In this document: piece after piece, positions 57,002 to 64,000 of the stretch
Layout of the letters: the number at the start of each line of letters is the position of its first letter
Position numbering within the stretch: the first letter of the stretch is position 1
DNA from: Paraburkholderia unamae
GTDB taxonomy: Bacteria > Pseudomonadota > Gammaproteobacteria > Burkholderiales > Burkholderiaceae
Assembly: GCF_003268775.1 (NCBI RefSeq)
Contig: NZ_QLSU01000007.1
Location: forward strand, 62,001-126,000
Length of the DNA: 64,000 bases
Direction of reading: 5' to 3'
Notes under the pieces: model-generated
What the model saw: the letters and a program-made list of their open reading frames with translations, nothing else
Database searches by the model: none
Told to the model about the DNA's origin: nothing
Program-made: the position numbers and the translations under genes

Positions 57002-57313
57002 TCACGTACGGGCGGGAGCGCGCTCCACCCGCGGCACGCCCTTCGCTCGCGCCTGCCAGAGGTCGTAAGCCATCTGCATGGCAAGCCACAGGTCGGCACG
57101 GCCGCCGTTTTCCGCGCCAAGCCACGCCTCCAGGCGCAGCGCCATTTCGGGGGAGATGCCGGCGCGCCCGTTGAGCACGCGCGAAAGCGCGGCGCGCGTG
57201 ACGCCGAGCTGCGCCGCGGCCTCGGTCACGGTGAGCCCCAGTTCGGGGAGGATGTCCTCGCGCAACGTTTCGCCAGGGTGCGGCGGGTTGTGCATGCGTA
57301 TCGTGTCGTTCAT
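57002..57313 (-). CDS. higA: HigA-family antitoxin
   Basis: This 103-residue XRE-type protein begins [28 protein letters not shown], the usual HigA/VapI signature. The HTH is [28 protein letters not shown] (about residues 27-54). It follows the toxin gene by 38 bp, the toxin-first order typical of higBA. Confidence 0.95.
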   Translation of the reverse strand: MNDTIRMHNPPHPGETLREDILPELGLTVTEAAAQLGVTRAALSRVLNGRAGISPEMALRLEAWLGAENGGRADLWLAMQMAYDLWQARAKGVPRVERAPART

Positions 57314-57351
57314 CTTGCTCGTGCCTCGGTGGTCATCGTCAATAGCAGGTG

Positions 57352-57630
57352 TCAGTGGTAGTCGTGATAGTCGACGAGGATCGCGTGGCGGCCTTCGAAC
57401 GCGAAGGTCAAGCGCCAGTTGCCGTTGACGCTGACCGCATGGTGCCCGTCGAAACGGCCGTCCAGCGCATGGCAGCGCCAGCCCGGCACGTTCATGTCAT
57501 GCGGCGACTCGGCCTCGTCGAGCCGAGCCAGTTGGCGCCTCAGACGCGGTATGTGATCGGGCCGGATGCCCGCCTTGGTGCCGGTGAAGAACAGCGCCTT
57601 CAGCCCTTTGTGATTCCACGACTTGATCAT
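57352..57630 (-). CDS. higB: HigB-family RelE-like mRNA interferase toxin
   Basis: This 92-residue RelE-superfamily toxin begins [17 protein letters not shown] and contains [21 protein letters not shown] and the conserved [22 protein letters not shown] tail. HigB toxins cleave translated mRNA on the ribosome. All typical conserved residues of the family are visible and the frame is intact. Confidence 0.95.
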   Translation of the reverse strand: MIKSWNHKGLKALFFTGTKAGIRPDHIPRLRRQLARLDEAESPHDMNVPGWRCHALDGRFDGHHAVSVNGNWRLTFAFEGRHAILVDYHDYH

Positions 57631-57708
57631 GATTCTCCAGACCAGGCAGATCGAACATGAATGGGTCTGGAGCCTGGCGGGGCCAGTTGGCCTTGGTACG
57701 CGCCCTCC

Positions 57709-57754
57709 GTATAGCGTATAGCCACACTATACGAATTCGCCATTGTGAGGTCAA
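57709..57754 (-). promoter_or_regulatory. higBA promoter with three GTATAG half-sites
   Basis: On the minus strand -35 TTGACC (57749-57754) and -10 TATAGT (57726-57731) are 17 bp apart. Plus-strand half-sites GTATAG (57709-57714), GTATAG (57716-57721) and CTATAC (57727-57732) give a perfect 6-5-6 dyad plus one extra copy. Binding by HigA over the -10 box would autorepress. Confidence 0.75.
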
Positions 57755-57936
57755 CGTATTGCAAGCAGAGGTTGATCTCGCGCAGGGCTCCAGCGCCGCC
57801 CGTCCCTGAGCGGCCAGAAAGAGCGTCCCACGGCGCGAGGGGCCGCAACAGTCAGCCATTCGGCTTACGTTTGAGCGACATTGCCCCGATAATCTCCTGC
57901 ACGGGACTGAAACCGCATTCACGAAAGGAGTACAAC

Positions 57937-59091
57937 GTGGCGCCACGCGACGCACGAAACGAGAGCGCACACGCCGCCGACGGCGTGTATTTCGGCCTGA
58001 TGTCGGGCACCAGCATGGACGGCGTGGACGGCATTGCCGTGCGCTTCGAGGCGGGCCAGCGGCCGGTGGTGCTGGCCGAGGCGTTCGTGGGCTTCGCGCA
58101 GGGACTGCGCGAGGCGCTCTTTTCGTTGCAGCAGCCTGGCGAGAACGAGATCGAGCGCGAGGCGCTCGCCGGCAATGCACTGGCGGCCCGCTACGCGGTG
58201 TGCTGCCACGAATTGCTGCGCGCGGGCAATCTCTCCGCCGACGGCGTGCGCGCGATCGGCGCGCACGGCCAGACCGTGCGGCATCGGCCCGAGAAGGGTT
58301 ACACGGTGCAGATCCAGAATCCGGCGCTGCTCGCGGAGCTCGCCCACATCGACGTGATCGCCGACTTCCGTAGCCGCGATGTCGCCTCGGGCGGCCAGGG
58401 CGCGCCGCTCGTGCCCGCGTTTCACGCGACGCTGTTCGGCTCGCAGGAAGAAACGCGCGTAGTCTGCAATCTTGGCGGCATCAGCAACATCACGGTGCTT
58501 TCGTCCACGGGCGCCGTGCGGGGCTTCGACTGCGGCCCCGCCAACGCGCTGCTCGACCTCTGGGCCGAACGGCATCTGGGCAAGCCTTACGACGAGAACG
58601 GCAAGTTCGCCGCGAGCGGCAATCTGCATCAGCCGCTGTTGAACGCCCTGCTCGACGAGCCGTTCTTCGAGCAGCAGCCGCCCAAGAGTACGGGCCGCGA
58701 CCTCTTCAATGCCGCGTGGCTCGACGAAAAGCTCAAGGGCTTCGAATCGCTCTCGCCCGCCGACGTGCAAGCGACGCTCGTCGCGCTGACCGCCGTGAGC
58801 GTGGCGCGCGAAATCGAACGCCACGCGAGCGATTGCCGCGCGGTGTATGTCTGCGGCGGCGGCGCGCGCAATCCCGCGTTGATGGCGGCGCTCCAGAAAG
58901 CGCTCGAAACGGGCGGCGTGGCCGGGGTGCCGGTCATGACAACCGAGGCACTCGGCGTGCCGCCGCATCAGGTCGAACCGCTCGCCTTTGCGTGGCTCGC
59001 CATGCGCTGCGTGGCGCGCGAGCCGGGCAATCTGGCGGCCGTGACCGGGGCGGCGGGCGAGCGCGTGCTCGGCGCGATCTACCCGCGCTGA
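57937..59091 (+). CDS. anmK: Anhydro-N-acetylmuramic acid kinase
   Basis: This 384-residue enzyme phosphorylates anhMurNAc during peptidoglycan recycling. The ATP-binding [16 protein letters not shown] lies near the N-terminus. Others are [45 protein letters not shown] and [15 protein letters not shown]. The start is GTG with AAAGGAG 6 nt upstream; the frame is open further upstream without homology. Confidence 0.95.
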   Translation: MAPRDARNESAHAADGVYFGLMSGTSMDGVDGIAVRFEAGQRPVVLAEAFVGFAQGLREALFSLQQPGENEIEREALAGNALAARYAVCCHELLRAGNLSADGVRAIGAHGQTVRHRPEKGYTVQIQNPALLAELAHIDVIADFRSRDVASGGQGAPLVPAFHATLFGSQEETRVVCNLGGISNITVLSSTGAVRGFDCGPANALLDLWAERHLGKPYDENGKFAASGNLHQPLLNALLDEPFFEQQPPKSTGRDLFNAAWLDEKLKGFESLSPADVQATLVALTAVSVAREIERHASDCRAVYVCGGGARNPALMAALQKALETGGVAGVPVMTTEALGVPPHQVEPLAFAWLAMRCVAREPGNLAAVTGAAGERVLGAIYPR

Positions 59092-59122
59092 GCGCGCAGG
59101 ACGGCCACGCGCTGCATCAATA

Positions 59123-59147
59123 AAAAACGGGGCCAAAGCCCCGTTTT
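59123..59147. terminator. Bidirectional terminator between anmK and erpA
   Basis: AAAACGGGGC, loop CAAA, GCCCCGTTTT between convergent genes. Confidence 0.9.
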
Positions 59148-59168
59148 CATTTCAGCCAGGCCGTTCGA

Positions 59169-59534
59169 TCAGACCGAGAACGACGAACCGCAACCGCACG
59201 TGGTGGTCGCGTTCGGGTTCTTGATGACGAACTGCGCGCCGTTGAGATCGTCCTTGTAGTCGATCTCGGCGCCGACGAGGTACTGATAGCTCATCGAGTC
59301 GATCAGAAGTTGCACACCGTTGCGGTTCATCACGGTGTCGTCTTCGTTGACCGCCTCGTCGAACGTAAATCCGTACTGGAAGCCCGAACAGCCGCCGCCC
59401 TGCACGAATACGCGCAGCTTCAGCTCCGGGTTGCCTTCCTCGTCGATCAGTTGCTTGACCTTGTCAGCCGCTGCTTCGGTGAAAACGAAGGGACCGGGCA
59501 TTTCGGTCGCGGTGGTTTCGGTGACAGTGCTCAT
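59169..59534 (-). CDS. erpA: Iron-sulfur cluster insertion protein ErpA
   Basis: This 121-residue A-type carrier delivers Fe-S clusters to apoproteins. The three cluster cysteines are at residues 49 (GGCSGFQY), 113 and 115 ([11 protein letters not shown]). Length and spacing fit ErpA. A TACAAT (minus strand, 59565-59570) is a likely -10 box, so it has a promoter separate from rplM-rpsI upstream. Confidence 0.95.
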   Translation of the reverse strand: MSTVTETTATEMPGPFVFTEAAADKVKQLIDEEGNPELKLRVFVQGGGCSGFQYGFTFDEAVNEDDTVMNRNGVQLLIDSMSYQYLVGAEIDYKDDLNGAQFVIKNPNATTTCGCGSSFSV

Positions 59535-59645
59535 TCGAACTCTCCAGAAAAACTTCTAGCCGCTATTGTAGGGCTGTTCCTCAGATCGTGCTTAAGCCCA
59601 CAAAATCAAGGGTTTCTCGCCCACGACAACAGCGCGCCAGATGTG

Positions 59646-59684
59646 CAAAAGCCGCCCGGCGCATGGCAGCGCGGACGGCTTTTG
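59646..59684 (-). terminator. Terminator of rplM-rpsI
   Basis: AAAAGCCG-CCGGCGC pairs with GCG-GG-CGGCTTTT with mismatches; on the minus strand it ends in TTTTGC. It lies just after rpsI. Confidence 0.65.
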
Positions 59685-59734
59685 CAGCAGCGCCGTGCCC
59701 CGCGAGGGGCACAGGCCAAAGCGCCAATCTGAAA

Positions 59735-60127
59735 TTAACGCTTCGAGAACTGCTTGCGGCGACGTGCCTTGTGGAAACCGACCTTCTTACGTTCCACTTC
59801 ACGTGCGTCACGGGTGACGAAGCCAGCTTGCGACAGTGCCGGCTTGAGCGTCGCGTCGTAGTCCATCAGCGCGCGCGTGATGCCGTGGCGAACTGCGCCG
59901 GCCTGGCCGGTTTCGCCGCCGCCGTTCACGTTCACCTTGATGTCGAACGTCGTGCCGTGGTTCGTGAGTTCCAGCGGTTGACGCACGATCATGAGCGACG
60001 TTTCGCGCGAGAAGTAGTCGGCGATGGGCTTGCCGTTGACGATGATCTCGCCCTTGCCCGACTTGATGAAGACACGAGCGACTGCGCTCTTGCGGCGGCC
60101 CGTACCGTAATTCCAGTTACCGATCAT
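59735..60127 (-). CDS. rpsI: 30S ribosomal protein S9
   Basis: This 130-residue ribosomal protein starts [22 protein letters not shown] and ends [11 protein letters not shown], the conserved basic tail that reaches into the ribosomal P site. It follows rplM by 11 bp, the universal L13-S9 pair. Confidence 0.98.
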   Translation of the reverse strand: MIGNWNYGTGRRKSAVARVFIKSGKGEIIVNGKPIADYFSRETSLMIVRQPLELTNHGTTFDIKVNVNGGGETGQAGAVRHGITRALMDYDATLKPALSQAGFVTRDAREVERKKVGFHKARRRKQFSKR

Positions 60128-60138
60128 GTGGGCTCCCC

Positions 60139-60567
60139 TTAGATCTCGAGCGCCTTCGGCTGTTGAGCCGAGTGCGGATGCGTTGCGTCTGCGTAGACCT
60201 TGAGCTTCTTGATCATCGCGTAGCCCAGCGGGCCCTTCGGCAGCATGCCCTTCACGGCCTTCTCGAGCGCGCGGCCCGGGAAGCGTTCTTGCATCTTGCC
60301 AAACGTCGTTTCGTAGATACCGCCCGGGTAGCCCGAGTGACGGTAGTACTTCTTGTCCGTGGTCTTGTTGCCCGTGACCTTCAGCTTGCCGGCGTTAATG
60401 ATGATGATGAAATCACCAGTGTCGACGTGCGGGGTGAACTCAGGCTTGTGCTTGCCGCGAAGACGGCGTGCCACTTCGCTGGCGACACGGCCGAGAACCT
60501 TATCCGTCGCGTCAATCACGTACCATTCGCGCTGCACTTCATGTGCCTTGGCGGAAAAAGTCTTCAT
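60139..60567 (-). CDS. rplM: 50S ribosomal protein L13
   Basis: This 142-residue protein starts [20 protein letters not shown] and contains [23 protein letters not shown] and [25 protein letters not shown]. The ATG at 60567 matches the family start. The mRNA has a leader of about 150 nt with a 5' hairpin. Confidence 0.98.
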   Translation of the reverse strand: MKTFSAKAHEVQREWYVIDATDKVLGRVASEVARRLRGKHKPEFTPHVDTGDFIIIINAGKLKVTGNKTTDKKYYRHSGYPGGIYETTFGKMQERFPGRALEKAVKGMLPKGPLGYAMIKKLKVYADATHPHSAQQPKALEI

Positions 60568-60690
60568 GATCGATCCAAAAAATATGCTGTGCCCTGATTC
60601 GGTCCTGCTTGTATGGTGACGCTCGTTGGCGCCGGCGCAGGCTCTCCCTGGCTGAGGTTCCCCATGAAATTCCATGAAGGCTTGCCCCAG

Positions 60691-60716
60691 TTTCCCGCGG
60701 GCATGGATGCGGGAAA
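60691..60716 (-). promoter_or_regulatory. Hairpin at the 5' end of the rplM leader RNA
   Basis: TTTCCCGC (60709-60716 strand-reversed) and GCGGGAAA form a perfect 8-bp stem with a 10-nt loop at the predicted transcript start. In E. coli the rplM-rpsI operon is feedback-regulated by L13 through its mRNA leader, so this may be the functional equivalent. Confidence 0.45.
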
Positions 60717-60722
60717 CCCACG

Positions 60723-60752
60723 ATTATAAAGGAAAAAATCCGCGGGAGCCAA
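60723..60752 (-). promoter_or_regulatory. rplM-rpsI promoter
   Basis: -10 TATAAT (60723-60728) and -35 TTGGCT (60747-60752), spacer 18 bp, on the minus strand. Predicted start near 60716, giving a leader of about 150 nt. Confidence 0.7.
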
Positions 60753-60875
60753 GTTTTTGGTGCCGCGCGCGTGCCAAGCCCGCCCCCACCTGGCGATTTG
60801 TGCGCTTCTTGCTGTCATCTCGCGTTTATTTGACGCATATCGCCCTTATTCGGACGGACGCTTGTTTTGGATCGA

Positions 60876-60887
60876 GTGACGCGTCAC
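60876..60887. promoter_or_regulatory. 12-bp perfect palindrome
   Basis: GTGACGCGTCAC lies 23 bp before the truncated response-regulator ORF. It could be a regulator operator, but the binder is unknown. Confidence 0.3.
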
Positions 60888-60910
60888 ACAATCAATCCGG
60901 ATTTCAGGGA

Positions 60911-60997
60911 ATGGTCAAGCGCAGGGTCGGTCTGGCCGACGATCACCCCATCATCATGGATGCGCTGGAGTCGGCGCTGGTGGGCTCGGGTGAGTGA
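60911..60997 (+). pseudogene. Truncated response-regulator receiver domain (N-terminal remnant)
   Basis: The ATG at 60911 opens a 28-residue frame, MVKRRVGLADDHPIIMDALE... ending SGE and a stop. ADDHPIIMDALESAL is the start of a NarL/FixJ-type receiver domain, including the acidic pair before the phosphorylation region. The rest of the domain and the HTH are missing, and the following DNA is a transcription terminator on the other strand. This looks like a deletion remnant of a two-component regulator. Confidence 0.65.
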
Positions 60998-61010
60998 ATG
61001 AAAGCGGGAA

Positions 61011-61106
61011 TAAAAAAAGCCCGAACGCACTGGTTCGGGCTTAATCCACCTTTTGGAGGAGGGTGGAGGAGACATGCTGAGGTGTCGTGAAACACGACAA
61101 CCAACG
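61011..61106 (-). ncRNA. Probable small RNA with two anti-Shine-Dalgarno CUCCUCC motifs
   Basis: The transcript predicted from the promoter at 61113-61141 is about 96 nt. It has a 5' hairpin (TGTCGTG-TTT-CACGACA, 61083-61099), then CUCCUCC twice (complement of 61065-61071 and 61055-61061), the second in the loop of a CCACC/GGUGG stem (61046-61066), then a terminator stem AAGCCCGAAC/GTTCGGGCTT (61017-61042) with a seven-U tail. This is the standard layout of a trans-acting sRNA. CCUCCUCC-loop sRNAs ('cuckoo' RNAs) are known in alphaproteobacteria; relation to them is inferred. Hfq binding through the U-tail is likely. Confidence 0.7.
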
Positions 61107-61112
61107 AAGCAA

Positions 61113-61141
61113 ATTATACGGATCGACCTTGTGCGACGCAA
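61113..61141 (-). promoter_or_regulatory. Promoter of the small RNA
   Basis: -35 TTGCGT (61136-61141), 17-bp spacer, -10 TATAAT (61113-61118) on the minus strand; predicted start near 61106. Confidence 0.7.
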
Positions 61142-61433
61142 GAGGATTTGCATTACGAAATTTAAAACCATAATGTGAAAAGCAATGCAGCCTCGGTAAT
61201 TTCAGAAAAAGCACGGAAAATCATGGCATTGCCGATGGATCCCGCGCAAGCCATGCGACATGACTAGAGCGAAACCCCTAATTGCGTAGGGGAAATTTGC
61301 CTTGCACGTCGGATGATGCGTCGCAACATTCAAGCGGGGCGCATGGATCGTGCGCCGCGATGCCCCCCGGACATACCAGTAAGGTGCGGGCTACAATGCC
61401 GTCTGAATCGAGAACTTGCGCAGGGGCAAACGC
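61142..61433. other. AT-richer intergenic region with a hairpin
   Basis: This stretch is less GC-rich than its surroundings. It holds the perfect hairpin CCCCTA-ATTGCG-TAGGGG (61275-61292) flanked by AAA and AAATTT, and a TACAAT (61392-61397) that is a likely -10 for the OsmC gene. No gene is evident. Confidence 0.45.
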
Positions 61434-61856
61434 ATGGAATGCAAAGTTAGCTGGATGGGTCAGGACGGTATGGCGTTCGCGGCCGAAACGGGCAGCGGTC
61501 ACCTCGTCAACATGGACGGCGCGCCGGAAGGCGGCGGCCACAACCTCGCGCCGCGGCCGATGGAAATGGTGCTGCTCGGCACGGGCGGCTGCACGGCTTA
61601 TGACGTCGTGCTGATCCTGAAGAAGAGCCGCCAGGAAGTGAGCGGCTGCAACGTGACGCTCAAAGCCGAGCGCGCGAGCGAGGACCCGAAGGTCTTCACG
61701 AAGATCCACTTCCACTTCACCGTGACCGGCAAGAACCTGAACCCGGCCACTGTGGAACGCGCGATCAACCTCTCGCACGACAAGTACTGCTCGGCGTCGA
61801 TCATGATCGGCAAGACCGCCGAGATCACGCACACGTTCGAGATCGTCGCGGCCTAA
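61434..61856 (+). CDS. OsmC-family peroxide reductase-like protein
   Basis: This 140-residue protein resembles the YhfA branch of the OsmC/Ohr family. The segment MEMVLLGTGGCTAYDVVLILKK contains the first conserved Cys (Cys53), and LSHDKYCSASIMI the second (Cys122). Such pairs reduce organic hydroperoxides, though YhfA-type function is unproven. The ATG at 61434 fits homology. A strong terminator follows. Confidence 0.9.
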   Translation: MECKVSWMGQDGMAFAAETGSGHLVNMDGAPEGGGHNLAPRPMEMVLLGTGGCTAYDVVLILKKSRQEVSGCNVTLKAERASEDPKVFTKIHFHFTVTGKNLNPATVERAINLSHDKYCSASIMIGKTAEITHTFEIVAA

Positions 61857-61889
61857 GGCCCGGCGACGCTCTCGCGATCGGCAAAAGAC

Positions 61890-61928
61890 AAAGCCGGCGC
61901 GGTTCTTCGATGAACCGCGCCGGCTTTT
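61890..61928. terminator. Terminator between the OsmC gene and rnpB
   Basis: AAGCCGGCGCGGTTC, loop TTCGAT, GAACCGCGCCGGCTT is followed by TTT on the plus strand; on the minus strand the tail is TTTGTCTTTT, so it may also serve rnpB. Confidence 0.88.
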
Positions 61929-61940
61929 TGCATGAATGAG

Positions 61941-62357
<417 letters not shown>

Positions 62358-62435
62358 GCGCGATCTTAGCACGTGCGGGCGCGTCGCGCCGGGGGCCGGA
62401 TCGATTGCCGAATGCCGACGATCGCCGCCGAGCGT

Positions 62436-63398
62436 TTAGCGCGCGCGGCGGCCCGCACGGAATACCGTGGCATCGTCGTAGAAAGCGGAATCTTCGTTTT
62501 GCGGCCACCAGCCCGGAATGCCCAGCACCGGCAGCGGCGCGAAGCTGCGGCCGTTGAGCGCGCCGGGCGTGGCATCGGCGGCAAGCGTGGCGCTCACCGT
62601 TTCATCCAGATGCGCGTCGCGTTGCGCGCGCGGCCAGGTGAAATAGGCTTCGGGGACCTCGACCACCCACGCATGCGCCGTGCAGGCCGCATAGGGCGCG
62701 ATCAACTTTTCGAGCAGCGCATGGCCGAACACGCGCACTTCACAGCGCGCGCCGCCCTCGTTGCCCTCGCCCGCGCTTGCGAACCGGGCCGGCGTTTCCC
62801 AGGCCGAGCGCCGCGCCACGAACAACGTGCGCCAGTCGAAGCTGCGCAGCGCCGCCGTGAGCGCCGGGTCCGACGACACGTACAGCACCGCATTCTCGTC
62901 GAACAACGTGAGCGCATCGCGCACGCCGCCGCGCGTGGGACCCACGCCCAGCACGTCGATGGCCGCGGCCTGGCGCGCGTTCAGCGTCGCCTTGATGCGC
63001 GGAAACGCAAACCACGCGAGCGCGTTGAAGAAGTCGTGGAGATTGTGGCGCGTGGGCACACAGCCCGTCGCGGCGATGTGCGCCTCGTAGGCCGCGCCTT
63101 CGGGCAGGTCGTCCTGGGCAATGAAGCCAAGACGCTGCCCACGCCCCGTGAACTGAACGCTGGCGCGCGCGTCGGCGTTCAGTTCGTCGAGATACGGCGC
63201 GTAACCCGCCAGCGCGGCCTGCTGCCAGCGCCGCCCGCGCGCTTCGTGTTGCGCGAACCAGGGACGCGCCCAGTCAATGTCGGCGAAACTGCCCGCGGGC
63301 AAGGTGCGACGCGGCGCTGGCATCGGTGCGTGCGCATCGATTGCCGCGACCGCAGCGACCGTTGCGCCCGCAGCCACGCCCGGCCCCGCCTCGCTCAA
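62436..63398 (-). CDS. DUF3025 domain-containing protein
   Basis: About 320 residues. The core matches DUF3025 proteins ([27 protein letters not shown]..., [45 protein letters not shown]). The function of the family is unknown. It follows pyrC in the same direction. The best start is a TTG at 63398 overlapping the pyrC stop as TTGA with GGAAG upstream; GTG 63377 and ATG 63323 are alternatives. The N-terminal 35 residues before MPAPRRTL are low-complexity Ala-rich. Confidence 0.8.
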   Translation of the reverse strand: MSEAGPGVAAGATVAAVAAIDAHAPMPAPRRTLPAGSFADIDWARPWFAQHEARGRRWQQAALAGYAPYLDELNADARASVQFTGRGQRLGFIAQDDLPEGAAYEAHIAATGCVPTRHNLHDFFNALAWFAFPRIKATLNARQAAAIDVLGVGPTRGGVRDALTLFDENAVLYVSSDPALTAALRSFDWRTLFVARRSAWETPARFASAGEGNEGGARCEVRVFGHALLEKLIAPYAACTAHAWVVEVPEAYFTWPRAQRDAHLDETVSATLAADATPGALNGRSFAPLPVLGIPGWWPQNEDSAFYDDATVFRAGRRAR

Positions 63399-64000
63399 GC
63401 GAGCTTCCAGCCGATCGTCTCGCCGCCGCGCAGCGGCACGATGGGCGTGCCGCCCGCTTCGACTTCGGCGGGCAGCGTCCAGGTCTCGCGGTGCAGCGTG
63501 ACCGTTTCGCTCGCGCGCGGCAGACCGTAGAAGTCCGCGCCGTAGAAGCTCGCGAAGCCTTCGAGCTTGTCGAGCGCGCCCGCATTGTCGAACGCCTCCG
63601 CATAGAGTTCGAGCGCGTGCAGCGCCGTGTAGCAGCCCGCGCAGCCGCACGCGTGTTCCTTCAGGCCCTTCGCATGCGGCGCGCTGTCGGTGCCGAGGAA
63701 GAAGCGATGATCGCCCGAGGTTGCGGCCTCGACGAGCGCGACGCGGTGCGTTTCGCGCTTGAGCACGGGCAGGCAGTAGTAGTGCGGACGGATGCCGCCC
63801 TGGAAGATCGCGTTGCGGTTGTACAGCAGGTGATGCGCGGTGATCGTCGCGCCGAGCAGACCAGGCGCCGCGTTATCGGCACGGATGTAGTCGACCGCGT
63901 CCTTCGTCGTGATGTGTTCGAACACCACCTTGAGCGCCGGGAAGTCGCGGCGCAGCGGCGTCATCACGCGGTCAATAAAGACCTTCTCGCGGTCGAACAG
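63395..64000 (-). CDS. pyrC: Dihydroorotase (N-terminus beyond the window)
   Basis: This zinc enzyme cyclises carbamoyl aspartate in pyrimidine synthesis. The visible C-terminal 201 residues include [12 protein letters not shown], the substrate loop [15 protein letters not shown] and the active-site [13 protein letters not shown]. This is the E. coli PyrC type (class II). About 140 residues of the N-terminus, with the metal-binding HxH, lie past position 64000. Its stop overlaps the likely start of the DUF3025 gene. Confidence 0.96.
   Translation of the reverse strand: MFDREKVFIDRVMTPLRRDFPALKVVFEHITTKDAVDYIRADNAAPGLLGATITAHHLLYNRNAIFQGGIRPHYYCLPVLKRETHRVALVEAATSGDHRFFLGTDSAPHAKGLKEHACGCAGCYTALHALELYAEAFDNAGALDKLEGFASFYGADFYGLPRASETVTLHRETWTLPAEVEAGGTPIVPLRGGETIGWKLA

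Noticed and set aside
61074..61178. 34-residue plus-strand ORF preceded by GGAGGAG, overlapping the small RNA
   Set aside because: GGAGGAG ends only 2 nt before the ATG, and the ORF runs through the small-RNA promoter on the other strand. The GGAGGAG repeats are better explained as complements of the anti-Shine-Dalgarno loops.

Overview
The window is a contiguous piece of a high-GC betaproteobacterial chromosome. Gene content and order (glcDEF, recG-oxyR-catalase-dps, queA-tgt-yajC-secDF, dusB-fis-purH-ruvCAB, tyrS-dtd, rplM-rpsI-erpA, rnpB) match what I know of the main chromosome of Burkholderia sensu lato (Burkholderia, Paraburkholderia, Caballeronia). The genus-level call is an inference from synteny, protein style and codon use. 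Coding density is high, and almost all genes are ordinary core genes. I see no prophage, insertion sequence, CRISPR array or tRNA gene.

Layout. 1-1891: a truncated NO-detoxifying flavohaemoglobin with an NsrR-like operator, and a cobalamin adenosyltransferase. 2049-7559: a four-gene 2-hydroxyacid (glycolate/D-lactate) oxidase cluster. 7776-9312: yggS-proC. 9392-16660 (minus strand): ubiA and a peroxide-defence block, recG-oxyR-[42-aa ORF]-catalase-[58-aa membrane ORF]-dps. 16907-23053: queA-tgt (queuosine) and yajC-secD-secF. 23121-24372: two YceI proteins. 24718-30813: a Pqi/MCE lipid-transport operon with pqiA split in two, followed by a membrane protein of the misleadingly named 'site-specific recombinase Gcr' family. 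31149-34761: an rRNA methyltransferase, a glycosyltransferase, a VOC protein and a WYL regulator. 34837-39812: the pntAA-AB-B transhydrogenase diverging from nudJ-mnmA. 40060-45369: a glutamate-synthase-like FMN protein, a GST, and pepP-ubiH. 45463-46100: vapBC. 46346-52902: dusB-fis, purH, ruvC-ruvA-ruvB and an MpaB/DUF2236 protein. 52997-56891 (minus): a LivK-type binding protein and tyrS-dtd-phosphatase. 57002-57630 (minus): higBA. 57937-63398: anmK, erpA, rplM-rpsI, a response-regulator remnant, a probable small RNA, an OsmC protein, RNase P RNA and a DUF3025 protein. 63395-64000: pyrC, cut by the window edge.

Functional themes are oxidative and nitrosative stress (hmp, oxyR, catalase, dps, OsmC), envelope maintenance (Pqi, YceI, SecDF-YajC, AnmK), RNA modification and quality control (queA, tgt, mnmA, dusB, the rRNA methyltransferase, dtd, rnpB), and two toxin-antitoxin modules.

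The least ordinary items are four. (1) A probable small RNA on the minus strand at 61011-61106, with its own promoter, a 5' hairpin, two CUCCUCC anti-Shine-Dalgarno motifs (one held in a hairpin loop) and a strong terminator, beside a truncated response-regulator gene. (2) Two tiny ORFs with strong ribosome-binding sites around the catalase gene. (3) A 9-bp tandem repeat that would encode a hydrophobic leader peptide overlapping the start of the WYL regulator by ATGA. (4) Several genes whose -10 box lies about 6-8 nt before the ATG, suggesting leaderless mRNAs.
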